Shown here piece after piece: positions 25,335 through 35,199 of a stretch of DNA of 64,000 bases. The number at the start of each line of letters is the position of its first letter. Within the stretch, counting starts at the first letter, position 1. Where the stretch lies: the NCBI RefSeq assembly GCF_900102625.1, contig NZ_FMZC01000002.1, forward strand, positions 1 through 64,000. Reading direction: 5' to 3'. This DNA comes from Paracidovorax valerianellae. GTDB taxonomy: Bacteria; Pseudomonadota; Gammaproteobacteria; Burkholderiales; Burkholderiaceae_C. The notes under the pieces were generated by a model that had not been told where the DNA came from, made no database searches, and saw only the letters and a program-made list of their open reading frames with translations. The position numbers were made by a program, and so were the translations under genes.

Positions 25335-25814
25335 TCAGATCGGATCGATGCGCGAATCGACGCGTGGGTTTCCACGCAGCTGATGTTCCAGCTGGCCCAC
25401 GTAGGCCGCCGTGGTGTTGTCCGACTCCTGCGCGCGCTGGGCCAGGTGCAGTTCCAGCGCATCCATACGGGCGATCAGCGCCGCGTGGGATTGCAGGTGC
25501 TGGTGTTCGAGGAAGGTGCGCAGCTCGGTGAAGCGGGAGGCCTCGGCCTTGTCGGCCAGTTCGCGCTGAACCTGCATTTCCTTGGCATGGCGGCGGGTTT
25601 CCAGCAGCACAGAGCCCTGAAGCGACAGCACGTAGGCGATGAAGAACACGCCCAGCAGCACCGTCAGCCCCAGCATGAGCAGGCCCAGCGGGGCCTCGAA
25701 CGATGTCAGCCCGAGGGAGATGACGGACGGCGTGGCGAGCGTGGTCCAGTTGAGCGCGGCCAGCACGGCCATGGCGGCCACGATCAGCAGCAGCGCGATG
25801 GTTCTGAAATTCAT
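25335..25814 (-). CDS. Small integral membrane protein, LapA-domain-like
   Basis: 159 residues. Two transmembrane helices in the first 65 residues (FRTIALLLIVAAMAVLAALNW and PLGLLMLGLTVLLGVFFIAYVL), separated by a short NWTTLATPSVISLGL segment, as in LapA/DUF1049 proteins of the envelope-assembly type. A charged, probably coiled-coil cytoplasmic tail of about 90 residues follows. The start MNFRT at 25814 has a GGGAG Shine-Dalgarno 7 bp upstream. The role is not known; LapA in E. coli assists lipopolysaccharide assembly control. Confidence 0.7.
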   Translation of the reverse strand: MNFRTIALLLIVAAMAVLAALNWTTLATPSVISLGLTSFEAPLGLLMLGLTVLLGVFFIAYVLSLQGSVLLETRRHAKEMQVQRELADKAEASRFTELRTFLEHQHLQSHAALIARMDALELHLAQRAQESDNTTAAYVGQLEHQLRGNPRVDSRIDPI

Positions 25815-26028
25815 TGTCAATCTCCCGGAAGGTGTCGAAATCCGCAGCCAGGCGGGTGCGGTTGGGGGACGTTTTTAACCTGCGGGGAGGGGGTTATTGC
25901 GCTGGGGGAAAGGAAACCGGTACTGTCCTACAGAGGGGGCCGGGCGTAAAAAAACCACCGGACGGTACGTGCGGTGGTACTGGGAGTGGAAAAACAGATA
26001 CGCCGTACTTGCGGTGAGGGATTCTGCC

Positions 26029-26061
26029 GGCACTCACATCGCCTACGGCGATATGAGTGCC
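26029..26061. other. Imperfect hairpin in the acs downstream region
   Basis: GGCACTCA-C-ATCGCC, TAC, GGCGAT-A-TGAGTGCC: a 15-bp stem with one mismatch. It lies about 50 bp beyond the acs stop and lacks a T-tract on the minus strand, so it could be an mRNA end structure. The rest of the roughly 300-bp gap has no gene I can support. Confidence 0.5.
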
Positions 26062-26108
26062 GTCAAACCCTGCGAAGCGCTGCGCGCCGGGCCGCTTGTC
26101 AGCGGCCC

Positions 26109-26142
26109 CCTGGATCAATTGGTTTCAGCCAATTGATCCAGG
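26109..26142. other. Perfect hairpin spanning the acs stop codon
   Basis: CCTGGATCAATTGG, six-base loop, CCAATTGATCCAGG: 14-bp perfect inverted repeat. The acs stop codon (26115-26117) is inside the distal arm, so the last codons of acs form one half. Such structures can protect mRNA 3' ends or aid termination, but there is no T-tract. Confidence 0.7.
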
Positions 26143-28109
26143 ATCGCAGGGTTTTCCAACGTACTCGTGTCCTGCGTGATCGGCTCGCCCTTGGCGATCG
26201 AGCGCAGCAGGCGGCGCATGATCTTGCCGCTGCGGGTCTTGGGCAGGTTGTCGCCGAAGCGGATGTCCTTGGGCTTGGCGATGGGGCCGATTTCCTTGGC
26301 AACCCAGTCGCGCAGTTCCTTGGCGATGGCCTTGGCTTCTTCGCCGGTGGGGCGCGAGCGCTTGAGCACAACGAAGGCGCAGATGGCTTCGCCGGTCACG
26401 TCGTCGGGGCGGCCCACCACGGCGGCTTCGGCGACCAGGTCGGTCTTGGAGACCAGCGCCGATTCGATCTCCATCGTGCCCATGCGGTGGCCCGAGACGT
26501 TCAGCACGTCGTCGATGCGGCCCGTGATGCGGAAATAGCCGCGGTCGGCGCTGCGCACGGCGCCATCGCCGGCCAGGTAGTAGCCCTTGAGCTCTTCGGG
26601 GAAGTAGCTTTTCTTGAAGCGCTCGGGGTCGTTCCAGATCGTGCGGATCATGCTGGGCCACGGTTTCTTGATGACCAGGATGCCGCCGGTGCCGTTGGCG
26701 ATGTCGTTGCCCACTTCGTCCACGATGGCGGCCGCGATGCCCGGCAGCGGCAGCGTGCAGCTGCCCGGCACCAGCGGCGTGGCGCCCGGCAGCGGGGTGA
26801 TGACGTGGCCGCCGGTTTCGGTCTGCCAGAAGGTGTCCACGATGGGGCAGCGCTCGCCGCCCACGTTCTTGTGGTACCACATCCAGGCTTCCGGGTTGAT
26901 GGGCTCGCCCACGCTGCCCAGGATGCGCAGGCTCGACAGGTCGGAGCGCGCAGGGTGCACGGCCGCGTCGCCTTCGGCCGCCTTGATGAGCGAGCGGATC
27001 GCCGTGGGCGCGGTGTAGAAGATCGTGCAACGGTGCTTTTCGATCATCTGCCAGAAGCGGCCCGCGTTCGGGAACGTGGGAATGCCTTCGAAGATGATCT
27101 GCGTGGCACCTGCCGCCAGCGGGCCGTAGGCCACGTAGGTGTGGCCGGTGATCCAGCCGATGTCGGCCGTGCACCAGAACACGTCGTCGGGGCGCAGGTC
27201 GAACGTCCAGTCCATGGTGAGCTTGGCCCACAGCAGATAGCCGCCCGTGGCGTGCTGCACGCCCTTGGGCTTGCCGGTGGAGCCACTGGTGTACAGGATG
27301 AACAGCGGATGCTCGGCGCCCACGGGCACGGGCGCGCACTCGGTGCTCTGGCCTTCCAGCGCTTCGGCGAAAGTCTTGTCGCGGCCCGCAACCATGGCGC
27401 AGGCGGTGGCCGTGCGCTGGTACACGAGGATGCTGCGGATCGTGTCGCAGCCGCCCATCGCCAGGGCTTCGTCCACGATGGCCTTGAGCGGCAGTTCCTT
27501 GCCGCCGCGCATCTGGTAGTTGGCGGTGATGACCGCCACCGCGCCCGCGTCGATGATCCGCTCTTGCAGCGCCTTGGCCGAGAAGCCGCCGAACACGACG
27601 CTGTGCGTGGCGCCGATGCGCGCGCAGGCCTGCATCGCGATCACGCCCTCGACGGTCATGGGCATGTAGATCAGCACGCGGTCGCCCTGCTGCACGCCGT
27701 TGGCCTTGAGCGCGTTGGCGAACTGGCTCACGCGGGCCAGCAGTTCCTTGTAGGTGATGGGGGTGACCGTGCCGTCATCGGCCTCGAAGATGATGGCCGT
27801 CTTGTTCTCGACCGGGGTGCCGATGTGCCGGTCCAGGCAGTTGGCGCTCGCGTTCAACTGGCCGTCGGCGAACCATTCGTAGAAAGGCGCCTTGGAGGCA
27901 TCGAGCGTGCGGGTGAAGGGACGGTTCCACTGCAGGTTCTCGCGCGCAAGACGCGCCCAGAAGCCTTCGAAGTCCTGATCGGCCTCGGCGCACAGCGCGT
28001 CGTAGCCGGCCATGCCGGAAATGCGCGCGGCCTTCTGCAAGGCTTCGGAAGGCGGGAAAACACGGTTTTCCACCAGCACGGATTCGATCGTGGATGAGGA
28101 CGCACTCAT
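26115..28109 (-). CDS. acs: Acetyl-CoA synthetase
   Basis: 664 residues, the full length of Acs (about 650). It makes acetyl-CoA from acetate, CoA and ATP. The motifs are the P-loop [22 protein letters not shown], the hinge region [18 protein letters not shown] and the acetylation/catalytic site [11 protein letters not shown], whose lysine is the target of Pat-type acetyltransferases and CobB-type deacetylase. The gene is monocistronic, divergent from the UPF0114 gene. Confidence 0.96.
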   Translation of the reverse strand: MSASSSTIESVLVENRVFPPSEALQKAARISGMAGYDALCAEADQDFEGFWARLARENLQWNRPFTRTLDASKAPFYEWFADGQLNASANCLDRHIGTPVENKTAIIFEADDGTVTPITYKELLARVSQFANALKANGVQQGDRVLIYMPMTVEGVIAMQACARIGATHSVVFGGFSAKALQERIIDAGAVAVITANYQMRGGKELPLKAIVDEALAMGGCDTIRSILVYQRTATACAMVAGRDKTFAEALEGQSTECAPVPVGAEHPLFILYTSGSTGKPKGVQHATGGYLLWAKLTMDWTFDLRPDDVFWCTADIGWITGHTYVAYGPLAAGATQIIFEGIPTFPNAGRFWQMIEKHRCTIFYTAPTAIRSLIKAAEGDAAVHPARSDLSSLRILGSVGEPINPEAWMWYHKNVGGERCPIVDTFWQTETGGHVITPLPGATPLVPGSCTLPLPGIAAAIVDEVGNDIANGTGGILVIKKPWPSMIRTIWNDPERFKKSYFPEELKGYYLAGDGAVRSADRGYFRITGRIDDVLNVSGHRMGTMEIESALVSKTDLVAEAAVVGRPDDVTGEAICAFVVLKRSRPTGEEAKAIAKELRDWVAKEIGPIAKPKDIRFGDNLPKTRSGKIMRRLLRSIAKGEPITQDTSTLENPAILDQLAETN

Positions 28110-28309
28110 GGGTTTTGTCTCCTGGGGTCAGATAGAGTTTGGCGGGTACTTTCGGGGCCTGCACTTACATGCCACTGACGATGAAAGGCAGGCCGCCAAG
28201 GGCTCCGATGCTACGCCTGCGGGGCGGCGGGTTTCTGTCATGAAGCGCGCGGCCGGTGCTTCTAGAATCGCGCGACCTCATTTCCAGCGATTTTTACGAA
28301 AACTCCCCC

Positions 28310-28921
28310 ATGGCCCTCCCGCAACCCCCAGCTTCCCGCAACGGCAGCAAGTCCCTCACTCCCCTGGCTTCGCTGATCTTCGCCAGCCGCTGGCTGCAAC
28401 TGCCGCTCTATCTGGGACTGATTGCCGCCCAGGGCGTCTATGTGTGGCACTTCCTGGTGGAACTGTGGCACCTGATCGAAGCCGCCTTCGGCCACCAGGG
28501 CGCGCTGCAGTCGCTGGTGACCAGCATCGGCTACAAGCCGGGCGTGGAGGTCACCGCACTGAACGAGACGGTGATCATGCTGGTGGTGCTGGCGCTGATC
28601 GACGTGGTGATGATCTCCAACCTGCTCATCATGGTGATCGTGGGCGGCTACGAAACCTTCGTGAGCCGGCTGAACCTGCAAAGCCACCCCGACCAGCCGG
28701 AGTGGCTCGGCCACGTGAACGCCTCGGTCCTCAAGGTGAAGCTGGGGCTATCCATCATCGGGATCAGCTCGATCCACCTGCTCAAGACCTTCATCAACGC
28801 CGCCAACTACGACGAAAAGGTGCTGATGTGGCAGACGATCATCCACGTGGTGTTCCTGCTGAGCGCGATTGCCATTGCCTACACTGACAAATTGCTGAAC
28901 GTTTCGCACGAAAAGCATTAG
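28310..28921 (+). CDS. UPF0114 (YqhA-like) membrane protein
   Basis: 203 residues with three to four membrane helices and the family pattern [35 protein letters not shown](T)FVS and [20 protein letters not shown]. The family is conserved in proteobacteria but has no assigned function. The ATG at 28310 is chosen because the upstream 18 codons are not conserved. Confidence 0.88.
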   Translation: MALPQPPASRNGSKSLTPLASLIFASRWLQLPLYLGLIAAQGVYVWHFLVELWHLIEAAFGHQGALQSLVTSIGYKPGVEVTALNETVIMLVVLALIDVVMISNLLIMVIVGGYETFVSRLNLQSHPDQPEWLGHVNASVLKVKLGLSIIGISSIHLLKTFINAANYDEKVLMWQTIIHVVFLLSAIAIAYTDKLLNVSHEKH

Positions 28922-28941
28922 GCCCCTGCGCCCCCATCCCC

Positions 28942-28983
28942 AGAGCCCCGAATGGGCCCGAAAATCGGGTCTTTCGGGGCTCT
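28942..28983 (+). terminator. Probable terminator after the UPF0114 gene
   Basis: An 11-bp stem AGAGCCCCGAA/TTCGGGGCTCT enclosing a second small stem (CCCG/CGGG). The T-run after it is weak (TTGCCGTT). Confidence 0.65.
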
Positions 28984-29007
28984 TGCCGTTGGATTTCATG
29001 CCTTTGA

Positions 29008-29026
29008 CGCTATTGAAAGCATAGCG
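29008..29026. repeat. Palindromic repeat, stem-only copy H
   Basis: CGCTAT-TGAAAGC-ATAGCG, equivalent to the palindromic arm of the repeat family. It lies between the terminator and the proV promoter. Confidence 0.45.
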
Positions 29027-29090
29027 CCATGCACCCAAGGCCAGGCAACCGCCGCGCCCGCGGATAACACATCCGACAAAGCCGGTTCTT

Positions 29091-29132
29091 TTGACACAAA
29101 AACACTCAATTACTATACTTTTCGAGTGTTTT
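29091..29132 (+). promoter_or_regulatory. Sigma-70 promoter of proVWX with an inverted repeat across the -10
   Basis: TTGACA (29091-29096), 17-base spacer, TATACT (29114-29119), an almost ideal sigma-70 promoter. A 9-bp inverted repeat (AAAACACTC at 29099-29107 and GAGTGTTTT at 29124-29132) flanks the -10 with a 16-bp spacer, so a dimeric regulator bound there would block or alter RNA polymerase binding. Transcription should start near 29126. Confidence 0.82.
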
Positions 29133-29500
29133 ACAACCTGCAGTGCAGGTAATCCGCGCTTTCGGCAGCCCACACCGGGCCTTTTGCTGAAGCGGATATT
29201 CGCCAGGCAACCTTCGGTTCCACCGTTTCGCTGCCTGGCCAGCGGCCGAAAACCGGCCCTTGATGCCTTCGGTGCCGCCCCTTGCGGCACTTAACCCAGG
29301 CCCTTGCGCACCGCCTCGCGTGCCATTCGGGCCGATCCCGGCCACCCCTGGTGGCCACCCTTTCATGGCGACTTCCGCATGCTTCGGCGCGCGGGGGTGC
29401 GCTGCCGCATCAGGGTTCCGGGTCTTCGGCCTTCGCCGGCTCCGCCTGCCTTCGGGCGATCGGAGCCTGTTCCCACCCACCAACGAGGGAGGACCACACC
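29126..29500 (+). promoter_or_regulatory. Long structured leader of the betaine operon
   Basis: About 375 bases lie between the predicted start of transcription and the proV GTG codon, without a convincing gene. Several stems are visible: GCCAGGCA/TGCCTGGC (29202-29239), GGCCG/CGGCC (29244-29258) and GTGCCGC/GCGGCAC (29272-29290), with the motif CCTTCGG recurring between them. A cis-acting RNA controlling osmotic expression or translation is possible; no named riboswitch is recognised. Confidence 0.5.
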
Positions 29501-30814
29501 GTGGCCAAACAAATCACCATCGAACACGTGTTCAAGGTTTTCGGCGATGCGCCGCAAGCCGCGCTCGAACTGGCCAGCCAGGGCCTGAGCAAGCAGGACA
29601 TCCTGGCGCGCACCGGGCATTCGATCGGCGTGTTCGACGCTAGCTTCACCATCGAGGCGGGCGAGATCTTCGTCGTGATGGGCCTGTCAGGGTCGGGCAA
29701 ATCGACCCTGGTGCGCATGCTCAACCGCCTGATCGAACCCACCGCCGGGCGCATCCTGGTCGATGGCGAGGACATCAACGCGCTGTCCGACCGGCAACTG
29801 CGCGCACTGCGCCGCAAGGACATCAGCATGGTGTTCCAGTCGTTCGCGCTCATGCCGCACATGACGGTGCTGGACAACACGGCCTTCGGCCTCGAACTGG
29901 CCGGCGTGCCCCGCGCCGACCGCCAGCGCCAGGCCGCCCTGGCGCTGGAACAGGTGGGCCTGAGCGGTTGGGCAGAGAGCTACCCCGACGAACTGTCGGG
30001 CGGCATGCAGCAGCGCGTGGGCCTGGCGCGGGCGCTGGCGTCGGACCCTTCGATCCTGCTGATGGACGAGGCTTTCTCCGCGCTCGACCCGATCATCCGC
30101 ACCGAGATGCAGAGCGAGCTGCTGCGCCTGCAGCAGATCCAGCGCCGCACCATCGTCTTCATCTCGCACGACCTGGACGAGGCCATGCGCATCGGCGACC
30201 GCATCGCCATCATGAAAGACGGCTACGTGGTGCAGGTGGGCACGCCCGACGAGATCTTGCGCAACCCCGCCAACGACTACGTGCGCAGCTTCGTGCGCGG
30301 CGTGGACGCGGCGGCCGTGTTCAAGGCCGGCGACATCGCCCGGCGCCCGCTCACCGTGGTGTCGGAGCAGCGCGACCGGGGCTCGCGCGCCGCGCTGCAG
30401 CAACTGGAGGAACAGGACCGCGAATTCGCCTACGTGGTCAGCCCGGCGCGGTTGTACCTGGGCACCGTCTCGGCCGACTCGCTGCGCGCCGCGCTGCAGG
30501 GCCATGTCGGCCCCCTGGGCCTGCAGCACGCCTACCTGAACGGGGTCGAGCCCATCGCGGTGGACGCGCCGGTGGCGGACCTGTTCGGACAGGTGGCGCA
30601 GGCGCCCTGCCCGTTGCCGGTGGTGGAAGACGGCGGGCGCTTTCGCGGCGCGATCAGCAAGACGACCCTGCTGCGCTTTCTCGACCGCGACACGCCGCCC
30701 GTGCCGCCGGACCCGGTGCCGCCCGCCATCGGCGCGACCGTGAACCCAGCCACCACCGCGACCGCATCCGCCCTCCCCGCCAATGAATCGACCACCGAAA
30801 AGAGCCCCGCATGA
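29501..30814 (+). CDS. proV: Glycine betaine/proline betaine ABC transporter ATPase ProV
   Basis: 437 residues starting at GTG with GAGGGAGG 8 bp upstream. ABC ATPase core: Walker [12 protein letters not shown]-loop [10 protein letters not shown], signature [15 protein letters not shown], Walker [14 protein letters not shown]. It is followed by a paired CBS-type regulatory region as in ProV, which senses ionic strength. Residues after about 400 are a Pro/Thr/Ala-rich tail. It overlaps proW by 4 bp. It energises uptake of compatible solutes during osmotic stress. Confidence 0.95.
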   Translation: MAKQITIEHVFKVFGDAPQAALELASQGLSKQDILARTGHSIGVFDASFTIEAGEIFVVMGLSGSGKSTLVRMLNRLIEPTAGRILVDGEDINALSDRQLRALRRKDISMVFQSFALMPHMTVLDNTAFGLELAGVPRADRQRQAALALEQVGLSGWAESYPDELSGGMQQRVGLARALASDPSILLMDEAFSALDPIIRTEMQSELLRLQQIQRRTIVFISHDLDEAMRIGDRIAIMKDGYVVQVGTPDEILRNPANDYVRSFVRGVDAAAVFKAGDIARRPLTVVSEQRDRGSRAALQQLEEQDREFAYVVSPARLYLGTVSADSLRAALQGHVGPLGLQHAYLNGVEPIAVDAPVADLFGQVAQAPCPLPVVEDGGRFRGAISKTTLLRFLDRDTPPVPPDPVPPAIGATVNPATTATASALPANESTTEKSPA

Positions 30815-32043
30815 CAACGGCAGCGCCATCGAACGACCCTACCCTCCTGGCTGCAGCCGATGCAGCGCCGGCCGCGGCCACTGACGCCAGCGCCAACCCA
30901 TGGGCAACAGGCACCGCCACCACGGCCGCTCCCGACCCGTGGGCCGCCTCCACCACGCCGAGCGATGCCGGCAGCACCGACTGGCTGAGCGCGCCCGCCA
31001 CCGCCACGCCGGGCGACGCTGCCGGGGGAATCGATCCCGCCGCGGGTGGCTTTCACCTGCACCAGCTCTGGGACGGCAGCCTGCCGGTGGAGACGTGGAT
31101 CAACGACGGCCTGTCGTGGGTCGTGGCGCATTTCCGGCCGTTCTTCCAGACGGTGCGCGCGCCCATCGACGGCACGCTGTCGTGGGTGGAAGGCCTGCTC
31201 ACCAGCGTGCCCACGCTGGCCATGATCGCGCTCATCGGCGTGCTGGCCTGGCAGTTCGCCGGGCGGGCGCTGGCGATCGGCACGGTGATCTCGCTGCTGC
31301 TGGTGGCCATGCTCGGCATCTGGCCCGAGGCCATGGTCACGCTGTCGCTCGTGCTGACCTCTCTCGCGTTCTGCCTGGTGATCGGGCTGCCGCTGGGCAT
31401 CCTGCTGGCCAGCAGCGACCGCGCCCAGCGCGTGATGCGGCCGGTGCTGGACGCGATGCAGACCACGCCCGCCTTCGTGTACCTGGTGCCGGTGGTGATG
31501 CTGTTCGGCATCGGCAACGTGCCCGGCGTGGTGGTGACCATCGTGTTCGCGCTGCCGCCGCTGGTGCGGCTGACCAACTTGGGGCTGCGCCAGGTGCGGC
31601 CCGATCTGGTCGAAGCCGCCCGCGCCTACGGGGCTTCACCGTTGCAGCTGCTCGCCAAGGTGCAACTGCCGCTGGCCATGCCGTCCATCATGGCGGGCAT
31701 CAACCAGTCGCTGATGCTGTCGCTGTCGATGGTGGTGATCGCTTCGATGATCGCCGTGGGCGGGCTGGGCCAGATGGTGCTGCGCGGCATCGGCCGGCTG
31801 GACATGGGCCTGGCCACCGTGGGCGGCCTGGGGATCGTGCTGCTGGCCATCACGCTGGACCGCATCACCCAGTCGATGGGCCAGCCGCGCCGCGGCGTGC
31901 GCCACTGGTGGCAGACCGGCCCGGCCGGACTCGTGTGGCGCCTGGCTGCGCGCCGCGCCGCGACCCCGCCGGCGGCCGATGACGAGCCCGCCACGCAAGG
32001 CACCGCTGTGCCCTCTGCCCGCCTGGCCCCTGCGGGCCATTGA
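30811..32043 (+). CDS. proW: Glycine betaine ABC transporter permease ProW
   Basis: 410 residues. The first 80 residues are Ala/Thr-rich with repeated NPWA/DPWA motifs, followed by a periplasmic helix region as in ProW and then the permease domain. The binding-protein-dependent transport signature ([35 protein letters not shown]) docks to ProV. ATGA overlap with proV indicates coupled translation. A long Ala-rich C-terminal tail is unusual but probably harmless. Confidence 0.94.
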   Translation: MTTAAPSNDPTLLAAADAAPAAATDASANPWATGTATTAAPDPWAASTTPSDAGSTDWLSAPATATPGDAAGGIDPAAGGFHLHQLWDGSLPVETWINDGLSWVVAHFRPFFQTVRAPIDGTLSWVEGLLTSVPTLAMIALIGVLAWQFAGRALAIGTVISLLLVAMLGIWPEAMVTLSLVLTSLAFCLVIGLPLGILLASSDRAQRVMRPVLDAMQTTPAFVYLVPVVMLFGIGNVPGVVVTIVFALPPLVRLTNLGLRQVRPDLVEAARAYGASPLQLLAKVQLPLAMPSIMAGINQSLMLSLSMVVIASMIAVGGLGQMVLRGIGRLDMGLATVGGLGIVLLAITLDRITQSMGQPRRGVRHWWQTGPAGLVWRLAARRAATPPAADDEPATQGTAVPSARLAPAGH

Positions 32044-32110
32044 GGCACCGATTCGCCGAATCGCCGAATCGCCGCAGTCCCGCTCCCTTCACTCTTTCAA
32101 GGAACACGCC

Positions 32111-33172
32111 ATGACACGTTTCAACCTTCCCCTGCGCTTCACCCCTCGCACCACGCTCTCGCCATCGCGCCCGGTGGCGCGTGCCCTGCTCGCGGCCAGC
32201 GCCCTGGCCATGGGCCTGGCGGGCGCCGCATAGGCGCAGAACCTGCCGGGCCAAGGCGTGCGCGTTCAGCCGCTGCAAAGCTCGATCGCCGAGGAAACCT
32301 TCCAGACCATGCTGGTGGGCCGTGCGCTGCAAAAGCTGGGCTACGAAGTGCAGCCCATCAAGGAGATCGAATACGCCACCGCGCACGTGGCCATTGCCAA
32401 TGGCGACGCCACCTTCATGGCGGACCATTGGGACCCGCTGCATGCGGATTTCTACAAGAACGCGGGCGGCGACGCCAAGCTGTGGCGCAAGGGCACCTAT
32501 TCGCAGAACGCTGCGCAGGGCTACCTGATCGACAGGAAGACGGCCGAGAAATACCGCATCACCCACATCGACCAGTTGAAGGACCCCAAGCTCGCCAAGC
32601 TGTTCGACACCAACGGCGACGGCAAGGCCGACCTGACCGGCTGCAACCCGGGCTGGGGCTGCGAGGCGGTGATCGAGCACCAGTTGAAGGCCTTCGACCT
32701 GGGCCGCACCGTCACGCACGTGCAGGGCAGCTATTCGGCGCTGATCGCCGACACCATCGCCCGCTTCAAGCAGGGCCAGCCGATCCTCTACTACACCTGG
32801 ACCCCCTACTGGGTGAGCGGCGTGCTGCGCCCCGGCCAGGACGTGGTGTGGCTGCAAGTGCCGCGGTCTTCGCTGCCGGGCGCGCAGGCAGGGCAGGACA
32901 CCGCGCTGCCCGATGGCAAGAACTACGGCTTCGTGCTGAACACCCAGCGCATCGTGGCCAACAAGGCCTTTGCCGAGAAGAACCCCGCAGCCGCGCGCCT
33001 GTTCGAGGTCATGCAATTGCCTGTGGGCGACATCAACGCCCAGAACCTGGCGATGAAGAACGGCCAGAACCAGCAGGCCGACCTGGCCCGCCACACCGAC
33101 GGCTGGATCAAGGCGCACCAGAAGACGTTCGACGGCTGGATTCAGCAGGCGCTCGCCGCAGCCAAGCGCTGA
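32111..33172 (+). pseudogene. proX: Glycine betaine-binding protein ProX interrupted by an amber codon
   Basis: The reading frame begins at ATG 32111 with a signal peptide (MTRFNLPLRF...ALAMGLAGAA) and meets TAG at 32231-32233. It continues in the same frame with [17 protein letters not shown] and a complete ProX: HWDPLH, NPGWGC, and TWTPYW carry the betaine-cage tryptophans. The stop falls exactly at the signal-peptide end, where CAG (Gln) would give AAQAQ. A single C-to-T change explains it. Restart at a downstream codon would make a cytoplasmic, useless protein. Unless suppressed or a sequencing error, the ProVWX system lacks its binding protein. Confidence 0.88.
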
Positions 33173-33187
33173 AGCGGCGCCGGGCCG

Positions 33188-34114
33188 TCACGCCGCGCCT
33201 TCCGCCTGGGCCTGGAAGGCGCGCGTGAAGTCGCAGCACGACTGGGCCAGCATGATGATCGATGCGGCCAGCGCGCTGCGGTGATCGCCCTTGTGCATGG
33301 CCACGTAGGGCACCGTGGGCAGCGCGGGCACCACGTCGATCACGGCCAGCATGCCGGCCGCGATGAGCGGCGCCAGGCAATGCCGTGGCAGGTACGCCAC
33401 CCCCAGGCCCGACACGGTCAGCCCGGTGAGCGCGACCAGATTGCTCACCACGATGGCATCGGCCAGCTCCACCCCGCGTTCTTTCATCCAGGCGTCGTAC
33501 AGCCGCCCGGTGCCCGAGGCATTGCCCTGCACCAGCATGCGGTGGCGCGCCAACTCGTGCAGCCGCACCGTGCCGGCAGGCACCAGCCCGGGCTTGCACA
33601 TCCAGGCGCTCTCCACCTGCCCGATGGCCTTGGCGGGCAGGCGCGCATCGCTGAACGCATCGGGCACGATGATCAGGTCCAGCTCGTCCGCCAGCAGCTT
33701 GTCGCGCAGCGGCAGGCTGCCGTCGACATCGGGCTCCAGCGTGACCTTGGGGTAGTGCTCCTGCACCAGGGCGACCAGCCGGGGCAGCCACGTCATCGCG
33801 GTGAGTTCCGTCACGCCGATGCGCAGGCGCCGCTCGATCACCCCGGGCTTGCCGAACTGCTCCACCGCCGCATCGCGCTGGCGCAGCAGCTTGCGGGCGA
33901 GCACGAACATTTCCTCGCCCTTTTCAGTGAGCCGCGCGGTGCGCTGGCTGCGGTCGAACAGCGGCGTGTCGAAGATCAGTTCCAGTTCATGCACCCGCTT
34001 GGACACGGCCGACTGCGAGGTGTGCAGTTTTTGGGCGGCCTGCGCGAAGCCGCCGAGCTGGCCGATCCAGTACAGCGCTTCGAGTTGCTTGAAGGTCATC
34101 ATGGTGCGGCTCAT
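33188..34114 (-). CDS. LysR-family transcriptional regulator
   Basis: 308 residues with a typical N-terminal helix-turn-helix (GFAQAAQKLHTSQSAVSKRVHELE) and effector domain. It is divergent from the gltI-like/aminotransferase pair across 137 bp and converges on proX, so the pair is the likely target. Related proteins respond to amino acids or sulfur metabolites; the ligand here cannot be read. Confidence 0.87.
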   Translation of the reverse strand: MSRTMMTFKQLEALYWIGQLGGFAQAAQKLHTSQSAVSKRVHELELIFDTPLFDRSQRTARLTEKGEEMFVLARKLLRQRDAAVEQFGKPGVIERRLRIGVTELTAMTWLPRLVALVQEHYPKVTLEPDVDGSLPLRDKLLADELDLIIVPDAFSDARLPAKAIGQVESAWMCKPGLVPAGTVRLHELARHRMLVQGNASGTGRLYDAWMKERGVELADAIVVSNLVALTGLTVSGLGVAYLPRHCLAPLIAAGMLAVIDVVPALPTVPYVAMHKGDHRSALAASIIMLAQSCCDFTRAFQAQAEGAA

Positions 34115-34251
34115 CGAACACTTTTATTCATCTGATTCGAGCACAAAAAATCGCTTTTTCAAAAGCGTCGGCGCTTTCAGAATGACTTTCATCGCCTCGC
34201 TGATCCCTTGCCCGGCGCCCCAAGATCCTTCCGTCTTCACGAAAGCCTGCC

Positions 34252-35199
34252 ATGCACCGACTGACCCGCCCCGCCGCCACTGCCTTGCGCATGACCCTGC
34301 GCTCGACCCTTCGCCAGGCCCTGCCCGTGGCGCTCTGCACCGCCCTGCTGGCCACCGCCGCCAGCGCGCAGGAGATCGACACGCTGCGCAAGATCAAGGA
34401 GAGCGGCACGCTCAACATCGGCAGCCGCGACAGCTCGATTCCGTTTTCCTACAAGCCCACGGGCAGTGGCGACCCGATCGGGTTTTCCAACGACATCTGC
34501 CTGAAGATCGCCGACGCGGTGAAGGCCAAGCTCGGCCTGCCGGCCCTGCGCGTGCAGTACACGCTGCTCACTTCGCTCAACCGCATTCCGCTGATGCAAA
34601 ACGGCACGGTGGACCTGGACTGCGCCACCACCACCAACTCAGTGGCGCGCCAGCAGTACGTCAACTTCGCGCCCAGCCATTTCGTGACCAACATCACCGT
34701 GGCCGTGAAGAAGAACTCGGGCATCCAGTCGCTGGCCGACCTGGCCGGCAAGACGGTTGCCACGGTGGCAGGCAGCACGTCGATCCAGCTGCTGCGCACC
34801 TACAAGCGCGCCGAGAACCTCGAAGTGCAGGAAATCTCGGGCAAGGACACGGCCGATGCCTTTCTGCTGCTGGCCAGCGACCGCGCCGCCGCCTACGTGC
34901 TGGACGACGTGCAGCTGGCCGGGCTGATCGCCACGGCGCCCAACCCGGGCGATTTCCGCATCCTCAAGGACGTGGTGCTGCGCCAGGAGCCCTACGGGAT
35001 CATGCTGCGCAAGAACGACCCGCAGTTCCAGGCGTTGGTGGATGAAACCGTCACGGGCCTGATGAAGTCGGGCGAAATGGAACGCCTGTACGCCCGCTGG
35101 TTCACCCAGCCGATTCCTCCCAGCAGCGTGAACCTGAACTTCCCCATGTCGGACGCCGTGCGCGAGGCATACCGCAACCCCAGCAGCAAGGGCGTGTGA
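34252..35199 (+). CDS. Periplasmic amino-acid-binding protein (GltI family)
   Basis: 315 residues with a signal peptide ending LLATAASAQ, then the type 2 binding-protein core: TLNIGSRDSSIPFSYKPTGSGDPIGFSNDICLKI, VDLDCATTTNS, VDETVTGLMKSGEMERLYARWF. This matches the glutamate/aspartate-binding protein of ABC uptake systems. No permease or ATPase lies beside it, so it either shares another transporter or acts as a sensor protein. Its stop overlaps the next start by one base (TGATG). Confidence 0.88.
   Translation: MHRLTRPAATALRMTLRSTLRQALPVALCTALLATAASAQEIDTLRKIKESGTLNIGSRDSSIPFSYKPTGSGDPIGFSNDICLKIADAVKAKLGLPALRVQYTLLTSLNRIPLMQNGTVDLDCATTTNSVARQQYVNFAPSHFVTNITVAVKKNSGIQSLADLAGKTVATVAGSTSIQLLRTYKRAENLEVQEISGKDTADAFLLLASDRAAAYVLDDVQLAGLIATAPNPGDFRILKDVVLRQEPYGIMLRKNDPQFQALVDETVTGLMKSGEMERLYARWFTQPIPPSSVNLNFPMSDAVREAYRNPSSKGV

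Noticed and set aside
26029-26142. Cluster of hairpins as a CRISPR-like array
   Set aside because: The stems differ in sequence and there are no regularly spaced repeats.
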